Positions 1 through 8,956 of a DNA stretch of 64,000 nucleotides are shown in pieces. The DNA lies in the NCBI RefSeq assembly GCF_014635825.1, contig NZ_BMDO01000013.1, positions 1 to 64,000 on the forward strand, in the 5' to 3' direction. The notes beneath the pieces were generated by a model. That model was not told where the DNA came from and searched no databases. It saw nothing but the letters and a program-made list of their open reading frames with translations. How positions within the stretch are numbered: the stretch's first letter is position 1; every line of letters begins with the position of its first letter. The DNA is from Mucilaginibacter galii (GTDB lineage Bacteria > Bacteroidota > Bacteroidia > Sphingobacteriales > Sphingobacteriaceae). A program made the translations under genes and the position numbers.

Positions 1-7
1 TTCGGGG

Positions 8-120
8 TGGTCAATTTGGCCCGGAATGCCTGGTCAGTTTGCCCCGGAATGGGGTGGTCAATTTGACGCGGAATCAATGGTCACATTCCGCCGGAATCAG
101 GTGGTCAATATCAGCGGTAT
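8..120. repeat. Tandem 23-24 bp repeats, IS21-type element end
   Basis: Five imperfect copies of a unit beginning TGGTCA and usually ending CGGAAT start at positions 8, 31, 55, 78 and 102, so the period alternates between 23 and 24 bp. Arrays of this kind, built on GGTCAATTTG and CCGGAAT, resemble the multiple terminal transposase-binding repeats of Bacteroidota IS21-family elements. No transposase is in the window, so the element body would lie to the left of base 1. The repeats are seen directly; the family assignment is from memory of such ends. Confidence 0.6.
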
Positions 121-284
121 ATCCACGTGGAATACCTTATTGCTAAGATAATTAACCTTTGCAAATCCCCAAAACCTTTAACTACCTAATTATGAATTAT
201 TTGCAATTTTTTTAATAACTCAACGCACTAAAAGAGTACTTAATAGTCCTTAAACAATTTAAAGTTGTTTTAAAAAATAAAATC

Positions 285-977
285 TCATTCATTTCTAAAA
301 TTTTTTATCTCAACCACAGTTAAATAATATGTACATGTCTGTTGCAGCACACAAGTGCTACATTTCGGTACCCGAGATTGGCAAACAAGAGCAGCAAAAT
401 CGAGGATGGCCCAATTGAGGCTTATTGAATCAGGGTGATCTACAATGTCGTGTGCTAAAGCTTGTAGGTATTTATCATAACGCAAGTCCTTCAATTTTCG
501 ATGGCCAAAATAACGTTCAAGTACCCTAGCCATATTTACATCAAGTAGCGGCTTGTTTTTGCCTTGTATTAATAATTCCACAGCGTTACCAATGTATTGG
601 CCAATGAATGGGATTGCATCAAGTTCAGCTCTGCTACTTAATAGAACTGAATCATTTAAGTTCATTTTTTGCGCCAACTTTTGAAGCCTTTCGGCTCTTT
701 GTTTATGTAATCCTATTGGTTTTAAAGTATTTTCTATTTCTTCTAGCTTTGCAGAGGCGATTACTTTCCAATTTGGGTAGACATTGAAAAAATGCGTGAA
801 AATTTTGTCGACTGTAGCTGCCTTAGTTCGTTGCAACAAAATTTCAGCGATAAGAAGTTGATACGAGGAAAGACCAGACTCCCTCCAAGGGAACCATCTG
901 CCATGTTCCTTAAACCAAGTCAGTAAGATAGTTTGAAAAACCTTAATATCTATAGCCTGCGGTTCCATATTGGGCAT
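285..977 (-). CDS. HhH-GPD DNA glycosylase, Mig-type T/G mismatch glycosylase
   Basis: This 230-residue protein belongs to the endonuclease III/MutY superfamily but lacks the C-terminal MutY domain. The helix-hairpin-helix reads PFIGQYIGNAV (residues 123-133). It places Tyr128 where endonuclease III has its catalytic Lys and MutY has Ser. Asp146 in LLDVNMARV is the conserved catalytic Asp. A Tyr/Asp pair is the signature of Mig.Mth-type thymine glycosylases, which repair T:G mismatches left by deaminated 5-methylcytosine. The N-terminal EILLQRTKA also resembles Mig. Four cysteines (199, 206, 209, 215; spacing C-x6-C-x2-C-x5-C) would bind a [4Fe-4S] cluster. It is divergent from the gene at 1139. 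A 5mC methyltransferase lies 13.7 kb away, which fits the role. A MutY-like adenine glycosylase is the alternative. Confidence 0.8.
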   Translation of the reverse strand: MPNMEPQAIDIKVFQTILLTWFKEHGRWFPWRESGLSSYQLLIAEILLQRTKAATVDKIFTHFFNVYPNWKVIASAKLEEIENTLKPIGLHKQRAERLQKLAQKMNLNDSVLLSSRAELDAIPFIGQYIGNAVELLIQGKNKPLLDVNMARVLERYFGHRKLKDLRYDKYLQALAHDIVDHPDSISLNWAILDFAALVCQSRVPKCSTCVLQQTCTYYLTVVEIKNFRNE

Positions 978-1138
978 AACACTCGTCCTTTTTTACAAGT
1001 TTGCTTTTTTAAAATATTGAGCGCAACACCTTTAGAAATTATAAAAAGCAAATACGAATTCAAATAGAAGTTGTATAGTAATCAAATCATTAAGCATTTA
1101 AAAGAAAAAAGTTTTAATTTGCCTTTTTAAAATTAAAA

Positions 1139-2356
1139 ATGTCAGAAACTTCGCTTAAGCTATTATCAATATTACCTGATTATCGAATCAAAGCTGCTAA
1201 CGTAATGATTGAAATCAATATCGGTGAATATCTAAAAATAGCTGACTTTATAACTGATAATAATGATTATCAACGCAAGATCGTTATTAAGTCAAAAATT
1301 AAAGAGATATTAAGAGAGGATTTTCTACAAGGTTGTTCGATCCCGCCAATTGTTCTAGCTGTAAAAAATCAACACGAATTATTGGATTTAAATTTTGAAA
1401 AATTTAACAATGAAGACTTGATAAGAAAAGCTTTTCAAGAAAACGATTTATTAATCATCGACGGCTTACAGCGAACTTACGTCATGCGCTCTCTCAGAGA
1501 CGAGTTACAAGCAAAAAAAGAGGACGACAAATTGGTCTATTTTTTAAACCAACGTATTCGAGCAGAAGTATATGTTGGACTTAACCGTTTAGGCATTCTT
1601 TACCGGATGATTACTTTGAATACAGGCCAAAATACAATGTCGACCCGCCACTTGATGGAAATGCTATATTTCGACTACAAGACAACCGGGATTGAAGGCA
1701 TAACTTTTGTAACTGATAAAGACGATGCCCCCGTTAGAAACAATACGAATGAGTTCAATTTCAAAGATGTGTTGGACGGTTTCAATTCGTATCTGGAAGG
1801 CAAAGAAAATATCGCTGAACGAACTGAAATCTTAGATAATATAAAAACCCTAAAAAACCTTGATGACTTAAATAAAGATATAAATTCATTTCAAAACTTT
1901 GTGAAGTTATTTAAACAGTTCTTGGACCAAATTATACAAAAAACCGAAGATTGGCACTTTGAGGCGGATGACTTTAAAATGACCGAATTTAATATCAAGG
2001 CCCAGCCTTATGGTAAATCTACCCTGGAGGTATTTAAGCGGTCCCAAGCGCTAACAGGGTTTGGCGCTGCTTTGAAATTTTTAGAAGGACGTGGGTTTAG
2101 TATAAGTCATTTGACTGATTTAGTTTCACAGATAAATGTAGAACATGATGACTTTCAATATGTAATGAAAAGTTTAATTACCCATCTTGACGTAATCCGT
2201 GATAAGTCAAAAAAGATTGGTAATGACCAAAGGTTCTTTTTTAAGGAAATTTTCGAGTCGCTCTTCGACAAAAATCAAGATAGCTTTTTATTGTTTGACA
2301 AAGCAGTTCAAAAAGCGTTTGATGAAACTAGGGATTATAAGTTATCGAAACAATAG
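1139..2356 (+). CDS. DGQHR/DUF262-like protein of unknown function
   Basis: A 405-residue soluble protein with no signal peptide. Residues 104-112 read LLIIDGLQR, with hydrophobic residues before an Asp-Gly-x-Gln-Arg core. This is the hallmark of the ParB/sulfiredoxin-like fold shared by DGQHR and DUF262 proteins, which occur in phosphorothioation, restriction and other defence loci. The rest is a mostly helical, charged C-terminal half without a motif I recognise. The next gene starts 6 bp after its stop, so the two are almost certainly co-transcribed. Function is unknown; the neighbourhood suggests defence. Domain assignment is moderate, function is inference. Confidence 0.6.
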   Translation: MSETSLKLLSILPDYRIKAANVMIEINIGEYLKIADFITDNNDYQRKIVIKSKIKEILREDFLQGCSIPPIVLAVKNQHELLDLNFEKFNNEDLIRKAFQENDLLIIDGLQRTYVMRSLRDELQAKKEDDKLVYFLNQRIRAEVYVGLNRLGILYRMITLNTGQNTMSTRHLMEMLYFDYKTTGIEGITFVTDKDDAPVRNNTNEFNFKDVLDGFNSYLEGKENIAERTEILDNIKTLKNLDDLNKDINSFQNFVKLFKQFLDQIIQKTEDWHFEADDFKMTEFNIKAQPYGKSTLEVFKRSQALTGFGAALKFLEGRGFSISHLTDLVSQINVEHDDFQYVMKSLITHLDVIRDKSKKIGNDQRFFFKEIFESLFDKNQDSFLLFDKAVQKAFDETRDYKLSKQ

Positions 2357-2362
2357 CGTGCT

Positions 2363-3658
2363 ATGAGCTTATTGATTCCCGTTGAAACAGGATCGGAGCA
2401 GTATGACGAGTTTAGATTTACCGAGTTTGAATGCGGTGACCAAAACTATTTTATATTATCCAACACAAACGATCCGGCGGAAAAAATCCGCATTCTATTT
2501 CCGTTCGGTTTGACAAGTATCGCCGCGCCCTATACGGTAAGTGTTAACCTTTTTCAGAATCAGCAAATTACCCAAAGTGATGTTATTGAATTAAAGTTAA
2601 CGTCAATTGGAAATGGTAAGGATTCTGAAATTAATGGGATCGTACAAAAAGAGAAGGTCAAAGCGTTTAGGATAGGTTATATCTTCATGCTTAACGCTTT
2701 ACTTGAACCAACAAACTCACCATTCAATGAGCATTCATTTTCCTTCGCCTATTACGCTTTCGAGAAATTAATGTCGGGTGAAGCAAGTTGCGCAGCAAAA
2801 GCACCAAAAGAAAAAAAGGATGAATATAGTTTATCAGAGTTCTATGATGTTGAGCTGTCCTGTGTGGTAATTTGTGATCAAAACACTGATAAAGTCTCAG
2901 ACTTTAATTTCGATCATTATCTCTTCGACCTGCTACTCTATGGATTTACATTTGTCTCCAACCAGTATCAAAAAATACGGGTTAATGCCTCTGACTTTAT
3001 TTCTTCAAAATTTCAAACAATTCGCGATACAAGTGCTGTAGGAAGGCTTTTTTTGACATTAAGAAAAGCTCCATTTACTCATACTGAAATATCATATCCT
3101 ATCATATTAATCAAATCGTTAATTGCAGAAGAAAGTCATTTTCTTACACGATTTCATACTTTATATCAGATTTTTGAGATGTTAATTGATGATATTTTAA
3201 AAACAGAAATTCGCTTGCAAATTTGTGGTAATACAGAAGATTTACAAGGGCATAAGTTGAAGGCAAAAGTGTCAAAACTGGCGACCGACGGATTTCGCGT
3301 TAATCTACTCATCAACAAATACAGTAAGACTAGTGACGGGCTTACAACTCCCTTAACTGAAAAATTGTATAAAATGGCAACACATATCAATCCACTATAT
3401 CGAGAGACGAGTCAAACGTCTGAAGAAACAGAGGAATTTGAAAGTGATGAAGAAAATGATACACAGTCTACTCAATTAGCAGGCCTTATCGTCAAACTAA
3501 GGAATGATTTAGTGCATAATTATAGGGCTTTATATTCCAATGAACAGGAGCGTAGCACTAAAGAAAGTCTCGTTACGGAGATCGTGGATGATTTGGAGTT
3601 AGTGTGTTGTGAAATACTAGTAACATTTGGTCGAAAATCTGAGAGAAAAGGTGTTTAA
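2363..3658 (+). CDS. Hypothetical protein with C-terminal HEPN-like motif
   Basis: A 431-residue soluble protein in an operon with the preceding DGQHR-like gene (6 bp gap). The first 250 residues match no family I recognise. Near the C-terminus, LRNDLVHNYR gives R380-N-x3-H385, the Rx4H signature of HEPN ribonucleases and RNA-binding helical domains. It is preceded by an acidic linker (residues about 355-367, rich in Glu and Asp) and sits in a helical context, as in many abortive-infection proteins. The pairing with a DGQHR-like partner makes a two-gene defence module plausible, but that is inference. Confidence 0.55.
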   Translation: MSLLIPVETGSEQYDEFRFTEFECGDQNYFILSNTNDPAEKIRILFPFGLTSIAAPYTVSVNLFQNQQITQSDVIELKLTSIGNGKDSEINGIVQKEKVKAFRIGYIFMLNALLEPTNSPFNEHSFSFAYYAFEKLMSGEASCAAKAPKEKKDEYSLSEFYDVELSCVVICDQNTDKVSDFNFDHYLFDLLLYGFTFVSNQYQKIRVNASDFISSKFQTIRDTSAVGRLFLTLRKAPFTHTEISYPIILIKSLIAEESHFLTRFHTLYQIFEMLIDDILKTEIRLQICGNTEDLQGHKLKAKVSKLATDGFRVNLLINKYSKTSDGLTTPLTEKLYKMATHINPLYRETSQTSEETEEFESDEENDTQSTQLAGLIVKLRNDLVHNYRALYSNEQERSTKESLVTEIVDDLELVCCEILVTFGRKSERKGV

Positions 3659-3824
3659 TAGAAAAGTAGCTAATACAGGCACCCCAAAATTAACTACACA
3701 CAACAATTAATTGTTAAGATCTTAGCTATTTGGATAGCTAAAAATTTCAATTGTTTTAAAAACTAACCTGCTTAAACCCCAACATTTGTTTCATAGGAAT
3801 TGCATAATTTAGATATTAAAGTGA

Positions 3825-4211
3825 TTTCGAAGTAAAAATCTCTATGGATTTGCGAATGCCTTGGCGGCATAACGGGGTGGTTTTTCCAACGTAGATGCGC
3901 CCGGTATCATTAGTTATGACTCGTGGACAAAGAACCTAGCATTAGCGGTGCATGAGTTCTTCCATACCTTGTCCCTGGGTGATAAGGAGAGATCTGAATT
4001 CAAAGGAAATTTGATGTATCATCTTGACGCAAATGGTAAAACGCTTAATGTTCAACAAAAGACGGATCTTATCCTCTATATAATATTCGAGTTAAATAAA
4101 CTGACCAGTTCAACCTATCAAAATGCGGGCATAAATACAGTGGTCAAATTACGAACACAACTTAATGATCCAGCCAATGCGGTACGCTATAATCGTGATC
4201 GGTTTCGCTAG
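3825..4211 (+). pseudogene. Rhs/toxin-like metallopeptidase fragment
   Basis: An open frame with no proper start encodes the C-terminal part of a secreted or Rhs-linked protein. It carries AVHEFFHTLSLGD, an HExxH zinc-protease-like motif, preceded by NVDAPGIISYDSW. A TAA at 3870-3872 interrupts the frame, and further upstream another stop closes it, so only the tail of a larger gene remains. The longest uninterrupted piece starts at a GTG at 3948. The 3' end overlaps the start of the cytochrome-like gene by about 35 bp, suggesting a deletion junction. Peptidase identity rests on the HExxH alone. Confidence 0.5.
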
Positions 4212-4605
4212 CTTCTTGTGCTGGTTACTGGCATGCCAGCAGCCAGCTAAGCGCCCAAAACCTAATGAAAAAAGAACCGACAAAATACTAAAAAAAGATA
4301 CTTGTGGTTTATATGTATCTGACGGGCACGATGTGTTCAGTAAGTTAGGCTGCATCAGCTGTCATCTGCATGGGGACGGCCATGTAAATGACAGCACCAA
4401 ACTGTCTGATTTTGGCAAGAAGCAGACAGTAAATCTTAAAGAACTTGCGAAGCTGGACAGCGGTCATATCCGGCACTACCTGTTTCCAAGCGCCCATCAG
4501 GGATTGCTAAAACACGATACCCGGTTAACTAATTTGACCGATTGTCAATTTCGTCAAATGGTGTACTTCTTCCGGCATATCGAGGAAATGCAATATGGGA
4601 AGTGA
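4177..4605 (+). CDS. Small c-type cytochrome lipoprotein
   Basis: About 142 residues. The N-terminus has a hydrophobic stretch ending in a lipobox (FLCWLLAC), so the product should be a lipoprotein exported by Sec. A single haem c site, CISCH, follows, with mostly charged or polar sequence and a candidate distal Met or His ligand downstream (RQMVYFF). I chose the ATG at 4177 because it gives a basic residue directly before the hydrophobic segment; an ATG at 4165 is also possible. It lies alone among gene fragments, so its electron-transfer partner is not evident. Confidence 0.65.
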   Translation: MRYAIIVIGFASFLCWLLACQQPAKRPKPNEKRTDKILKKDTCGLYVSDGHDVFSKLGCISCHLHGDGHVNDSTKLSDFGKKQTVNLKELAKLDSGHIRHYLFPSAHQGLLKHDTRLTNLTDCQFRQMVYFFRHIEEMQYGK

Positions 4606-4724
4606 CCTGTATTGTATCATTAAGATAGGTTACAACAAACACACTCTGTAATGTGTTCGCTCCCCAGGCTGGGCTCAAAACATAGTTAAATATGAGAGAA
4701 AGTTTGTAAGTCTCGCATTAAGCT

Positions 4725-4752
4725 GTTCGACTTTAGTCCTGTTGGGGCTACC
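4725..4752 (+). other. tRNA 3'-half-like remnant (possible att scar)
   Basis: The stretch resembles the T-loop and 3' acceptor strand of a tRNA (GTTCGA, then GGGGCTACC), but no 5' half pairs with it. A similar sequence in reverse orientation is at 9404-9426. Integrative elements often leave such 3' tRNA copies at their att sites. The likeness is visible; the att interpretation is speculative. Confidence 0.3.
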
Positions 4753-4761
4753 CAAGTAAGT

Positions 4762-4796
4762 AAAAAGCCTCTTAGACGAATCTGAGAGCTTTTTTG
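4762..4796 (+). terminator. Rho-independent terminator-like hairpin
   Basis: An A-rich left arm with CTCTTAGA pairs, one G-T wobble allowed, with TCTGAGAG around a CGAA loop, followed by six T. It could end transcription of the cytochrome gene 160 bp upstream, or belong to the tRNA-like remnant just before it. Confidence 0.6.
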
Positions 4797-4967
4797 TTGG
4801 CCTAAACGCATGAAGAGGACCTTCAAAGATTTAAGGTCCACCCAAATGAGTGGTACAAATCAAGATACACTTGTAAATAGGCGAAAGGTACACTTAAAGT
4901 CATTGTAATTGACTATATACCAAGTTGGTGTCGAGCTCTAATTTTCTAACCCATTAATCAGTTAGCT

Positions 4968-5396
4968 ATGATAAACAGCTTTCACATTATATTCTGCCTC
5001 TACAAGTCAAAAGTAAATGACAAAGGACTGTCTCGCATCTTCAGCCGAATTCCTTTCGCTGAGCTTAGATATGTTAAACTGTTACGTACCCAGCATCGGG
5101 GTAACGTCATGGCGAGGGATTTGAAGAATTATTTCGGACAGACCGTGCGAATGATTTGTAATTTCGTGACGAATAAACTTGTACATACGGTCAAAAATCA
5201 AACAATGTGCTTTGCCGCATGGCTCGATAATAATGGTATCTGCTTTGATATTGTACATTTCCCACAGTCAATTCAGTTTACACCTTTCAAGGGCCGTGGT
5301 TGTTATCTCACCAAAGTCAAGGTTATCGAAGAATTCGGTTTTTGCAGCCATGAGGTGGAGCGGTGTGAGATAACCGGTGAAGGGTCGCAAGGATAA
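4968..5396 (+). pseudogene. C-terminal fragment of error-prone DnaE-type polymerase
   Basis: The 142-residue translation matches only the C-terminal OB-fold end of DnaE2/ImuC-type DNA polymerase III alpha subunits. The pattern is VMARDLKNYFGQTVRMI, then a strand with NKLVHTVKNQTM, AAWLDNNG, FDIVHFPQS, FKGRGCYLTKVKVIEEFGF and a final HEVER. A full DnaE2 has about 1,000 residues, and the polymerase, PHP and HhH parts are absent. No imuA or imuB-like gene is nearby. It is therefore a decayed remnant of a mutagenesis cassette. The assignment comes from remembered family patterns. Confidence 0.6.
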
Positions 5397-5547
5397 GCAA
5401 AGCATGAATAAAGTAAAGGCTGCACTGCTTGACTACCGTGGGCATGAGATGATGGTGGCATAGGTGCTTTAATCGAAAACTGATATTGGGAAATATTGAA
5501 GCGCCAAGCGAAATCATCCGGCAGGCGCTTCAATAATGAATGATTTT

Positions 5548-6969
5548 TTAATGTGTACCCGTTCCTAAAAGGTTACTAAAGACCTTGGCAAACAATGCCG
5601 CGTCTATATTGACTGCAATGTAAGGTCCACCTAACTGCCATTTTTTGCGCGTCACTAATGGGCCACTAAATTTTTCATTACCGTAGTCAAAACGATCATG
5701 TCCAACGGCATAGTTGACCTGACCGAAATGACCTCCAGCATTAAAGAACAATCCGTTCGTTACTTCAACATTTACTCCAAGGAAAAAATTGCTGAACGAT
5801 TTGTCGTTCAAATTTGTTCCAACCGTTATACCTAATCGCTCTAAAGGCCTTCTCGGGGCAATATTTAAATTGCGTGGTATAAAGTGAAATGTTAAAAACA
5901 GGCTAAGGTAGCCCCGGACATTCTTATTATCAGAAATTAGTGTCGTATCACCGTTAGGATTTCTGAAGGTTGCTATATTCTCAGGGTTTTTTAACCAAGT
6001 CGATACAACAGCTGTTCCAACGCTTACCCGGCTTGTTTTTAATAATTTGATCGTTTTATCATTTATGATTGTCGGACTTCCGCTATTAAACTTTGTAATT
6101 GTAAAAGGGAATGTTCTGGTGTAAGGTCCAAAAATGGGCGATGTGAATTCATGATATTTTATTGGTTGACCATCTTTGTCGGATTGTGCCGATGCCACAT
6201 TGGTATTTATCTCATCTGCAATAGCTACAGGACTAAATTCCCCATCGCTTTCCACCACGTATTTGGCCTCAGTAAGCGAAATGATATGGAATTGAAATTT
6301 ATCAATATTTTCTTTTGCAGTAACAGGATAATATGAATAAATAGGGCTGCCATTTTCATCAAGATAAATATGAATTGCACCTTGTTCATCAATGATAAGG
6401 TTTTGTGAAGCGATATAGGTATAGCCGTTTTTATCAATCTGTTTTTCAACGTATTTATACAATTTATTATCCACTCCTTTTTTGGTCGTCGTGGTCGTCG
6501 TCGTTGTAGTAGAGACAGCAGGAATGTTAGGGTCAATTTTAAACTTATCACTTGGCAAGTCAGCGCTTCTGATCGCTATACCCATACCTTTAACAATAAT
6601 TCCTGATGTTATTGCGGGGGATAATTTACCGTCTGTGCCTATACTCCAGTCTTTAGTGCCATCAACGCCAGCGGCTTGAGGAGGAATGGATGATGAAGGT
6701 ATTTTAAAAACAGCTGGTTTGGCTTTATCAGTAAAGAAGGAAATAGTAAATAAGTTGTGTGTCGTTTTATTTATGATGTGAATTTTACCGTTGCCATCTG
6801 TAAAATCGGCATCCTTTAGATCATTAATAGTCACTCCGCCTTTTTTTAGTACTACATCAGCGTCCGTTGTACTTGTGAGCGTAATAGTGATATCAGTTTG
6901 TGCAGAACTATTCATCCATGCAATTACTAACATCCATAAAAGGATTGGTTTAATTTTCATATCGTTCAA
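5548..6969 (-). CDS. Secreted hypothetical protein, possible outer-membrane barrel end
   Basis: A 473-residue protein with a Sec signal peptide (hydrophobic run ending MNSSAQ). The middle holds a run of about ten Thr residues (near 153-163) encoded by a GTC/GTT-type microsatellite on the plus strand. The last 150 residues alternate hydrophobic and polar residues with Gly-rich turns (LGITVGTNL, GLFFNAGGHFG), as in outer-membrane beta strands. The gene starts 3 bp after the stop of the membrane serine protease gene upstream, so the two form an operon and probably act together. It may be a substrate or partner of that protease. No named family recognised. Confidence 0.6.
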   Translation of the reverse strand: MNDMKIKPILLWMLVIAWMNSSAQTDITITLTSTTDADVVLKKGGVTINDLKDADFTDGNGKIHIINKTTHNLFTISFFTDKAKPAVFKIPSSSIPPQAAGVDGTKDWSIGTDGKLSPAITSGIIVKGMGIAIRSADLPSDKFKIDPNIPAVSTTTTTTTTTKKGVDNKLYKYVEKQIDKNGYTYIASQNLIIDEQGAIHIYLDENGSPIYSYYPVTAKENIDKFQFHIISLTEAKYVVESDGEFSPVAIADEINTNVASAQSDKDGQPIKYHEFTSPIFGPYTRTFPFTITKFNSGSPTIINDKTIKLLKTSRVSVGTAVVSTWLKNPENIATFRNPNGDTTLISDNKNVRGYLSLFLTFHFIPRNLNIAPRRPLERLGITVGTNLNDKSFSNFFLGVNVEVTNGLFFNAGGHFGQVNYAVGHDRFDYGNEKFSGPLVTRKKWQLGGPYIAVNIDAALFAKVFSNLLGTGTH

Positions 6970-6972
6970 GGT

Positions 6973-8349
6973 TTAAAGTTTTATATCCATGCTTTTTGCA
7001 ACTTTGTCCAATTTGATTGCATAGGAAAAGGCATTGTCACCGCCGACAATAATACCAATTGCAAAATTTTTATTGTCCACAACCAATGCACCTGAATCAC
7101 CGCCCTGGGTCAAAGTTTTGTAGTTGTTTGTCGTCTTATCTATTCTGGTAAGGACAATAAGGTCACTCAATTCCCACAAGGAATTTCCAGGATATTTTAA
7201 GGCTGCTGGCCAAGAGTCGTTGTAAACAAATCCATTGACAATGCTCCCCGTTTTCGCACCTAAAATATTCACCTCAGTTTCACGTAATACATCGTCATAG
7301 TAAACAGACCTAATCGAGGCTGGATTCCGAATTTGCTGATTGGAAAAGTTTACACCATTGTTAATTTTTGCAATTGCAACATCCATATCTGCCGTTCTGA
7401 AACCAAAGTAAAGTTGAGCTATGGATGCACCATTTGAATCAAGGATGTCTGTGCTGTCAGATAAACGCGTCCAATTTAAATCTCCATTTAAAACGTGATA
7501 ACACGATAGCACAAAGTGGTCGCCGTAAATGTCTTTAACTATGGCACCAATTGTGCCTCTCCCAAGTACGCCAGAGCGGTTGTAAACTCCTTTTCCTGCA
7601 TCCGCTGAATTTGTTTCTGCCTGTTTGCCAGTCACAACCACTTTAACTGGAATTTTAACAGTTCCGCCTGCCGATAATTGAACCGAAAGCTCTTTGGGGA
7701 TATGAGTCGCACCAACTGCATCAATTACATGTACTTCGACACAACCAATTTGTGATGTGCCATTTTTCAAGTAGCCAGTACCTACAGATAACACCCCTGG
7801 TATTGCTTTAATGTTGTCACGATATTTGTCAACTCCTAATTGCGAAAGTTTATATTCTGGTGCATTTATGAATTCTTGTAACTGAGCAATATCATTCACC
7901 TGTTCATATGTTCGAGCATCGACTAATTTACCTTTCAATTGTTTGGTATACAGTAGAAGGTCAAGTAAATCGTGCCAAAATTTAGAGCCCAGGCTGATAA
8001 AGCAACCTGTTAAAATACAGCCAAAGGGCAATAATGCCCATGCAAATCCTTTAGGTAATTCTTTATCCCATCCGATTACCTCGTATGGCCTATCAAGATG
8101 TCCAAGGATAACAATAAGATCAGCGCGAATAATAAGAGAAATAATGGTTCCGCAAATAATATTTAAAACCAGTATCCTTTTACTACGATCTTCTTCTTTG
8201 GATTCCTCATTCTCTTTCTCGCGAAGATTGCCAAAAGATAAAGTTAAAATGGTTTTGCCGGAAAATTGAAGCTTAATGAAATTGGCCACCCGCTCATTGA
8301 TCATACTTAGTATGAACAATATTATAGAAATCGTTATTGCTGAATCCAT
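6973..8349 (-). CDS. Membrane-anchored trypsin-like serine protease
   Basis: A 458-residue protein. The N-terminal 130 residues contain three hydrophobic segments (about 3-16, 60-82 and 103-121) and no cleavable signal. After a linker, the C-terminal domain has a chymotrypsin-fold triad: His285 in LSCYHVLNGD, Asp323 in ADMDVAIAKI and Ser419 in QGGDSGALVV. All three are intact, so it should be active. The domain resembles proteases of the trypsin-like family that occur next to conflict genes in Bacteroidota. Its stop lies 3 bp before the start of a secreted protein gene, giving a two-gene operon. Substrate unknown. Confidence 0.75.
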   Translation of the reverse strand: MDSAITISIILFILSMINERVANFIKLQFSGKTILTLSFGNLREKENEESKEEDRSKRILVLNIICGTIISLIIRADLIVILGHLDRPYEVIGWDKELPKGFAWALLPFGCILTGCFISLGSKFWHDLLDLLLYTKQLKGKLVDARTYEQVNDIAQLQEFINAPEYKLSQLGVDKYRDNIKAIPGVLSVGTGYLKNGTSQIGCVEVHVIDAVGATHIPKELSVQLSAGGTVKIPVKVVVTGKQAETNSADAGKGVYNRSGVLGRGTIGAIVKDIYGDHFVLSCYHVLNGDLNWTRLSDSTDILDSNGASIAQLYFGFRTADMDVAIAKINNGVNFSNQQIRNPASIRSVYYDDVLRETEVNILGAKTGSIVNGFVYNDSWPAALKYPGNSLWELSDLIVLTRIDKTTNNYKTLTQGGDSGALVVDNKNFAIGIIVGGDNAFSYAIKLDKVAKSMDIKL

Positions 8350-8695
8350 GATAGGTATATTAGGTTGTAAACTACATACTCTATCAGCAACTGCACGTAT
8401 CTTTCTCTATGATAGAGATTTGTGATGAATTTTCAATAAAGTTAATTGAAACTATTATCACTTCAAAGAATATTATTAATAAATTTTAATAATATTCAAA
8501 TATTCGTTTTATTCAATATGCTTACACCTCACCGAATTAAAAATGAGGAATGTTTTTGCCAATAGTATGTCTATTATTTATGTAAGCTACATACCGAAAA
8601 AATGGGGCAGATTTCTCTATTTATCCAGTCGATAAAATATTGTTTAACATTCGGAATTAAAATCAATGAGCCACTGAATCTTTGCTGACCTGGTT
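8350..8695. other. Intergenic, no gene seen
   Basis: AT-rich DNA upstream of the protease gene. It must hold that operon's promoter. I see no coding frame, RNA gene or strong hairpin. Confidence 0.5.
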
Positions 8696-8956
8696 TTAGG
8701 TTGTTTTAATATTAATTGTTTGATTTTTTACTGAATCTGTTTTAATACCATCAACCGGGGTTTTTACTACAGTAGCTGTATTAAGGATGCCCGTGATAAA
8801 TATGATAAGGCTCAATACGTAACATATTAGCTGAGCACAGGACCATCCCCTGATTGATCCCCTGTTAACAACATAGTCATCTTTATATAAGGTTCCTGTT
8901 ATCGCCTCGATAACAACATAACTGGATAAAAATGAAGCGATAAAACAAATTTCCAT
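8696..8956 (-). CDS. Small membrane protein
   Basis: An 86-residue protein with two hydrophobic segments (about residues 3-20 and 41-62) and a polar, Lys/Thr-rich tail. No family recognised. It stands alone between long non-coding stretches, upstream of the protease operon on the same strand. It is real if small membrane genes are accepted; the codon pattern and hydrophobic layout are the only support. Confidence 0.45.
   Translation of the reverse strand: MEICFIASFLSSYVVIEAITGTLYKDDYVVNRGSIRGWSCAQLICYVLSLIIFITGILNTATVVKTPVDGIKTDSVKNQTINIKTT

Noticed and set aside
8..120. CRISPR array
   Set aside because: Units are 23-24 bp with no spacers between them and clear sequence decay; fits transposon end repeats instead.
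6482..6679. Plus-strand open frame starting with many Val codons
   Set aside because: It is the complement of the poly-Thr stretch in the secreted protein gene; low-complexity shadow.
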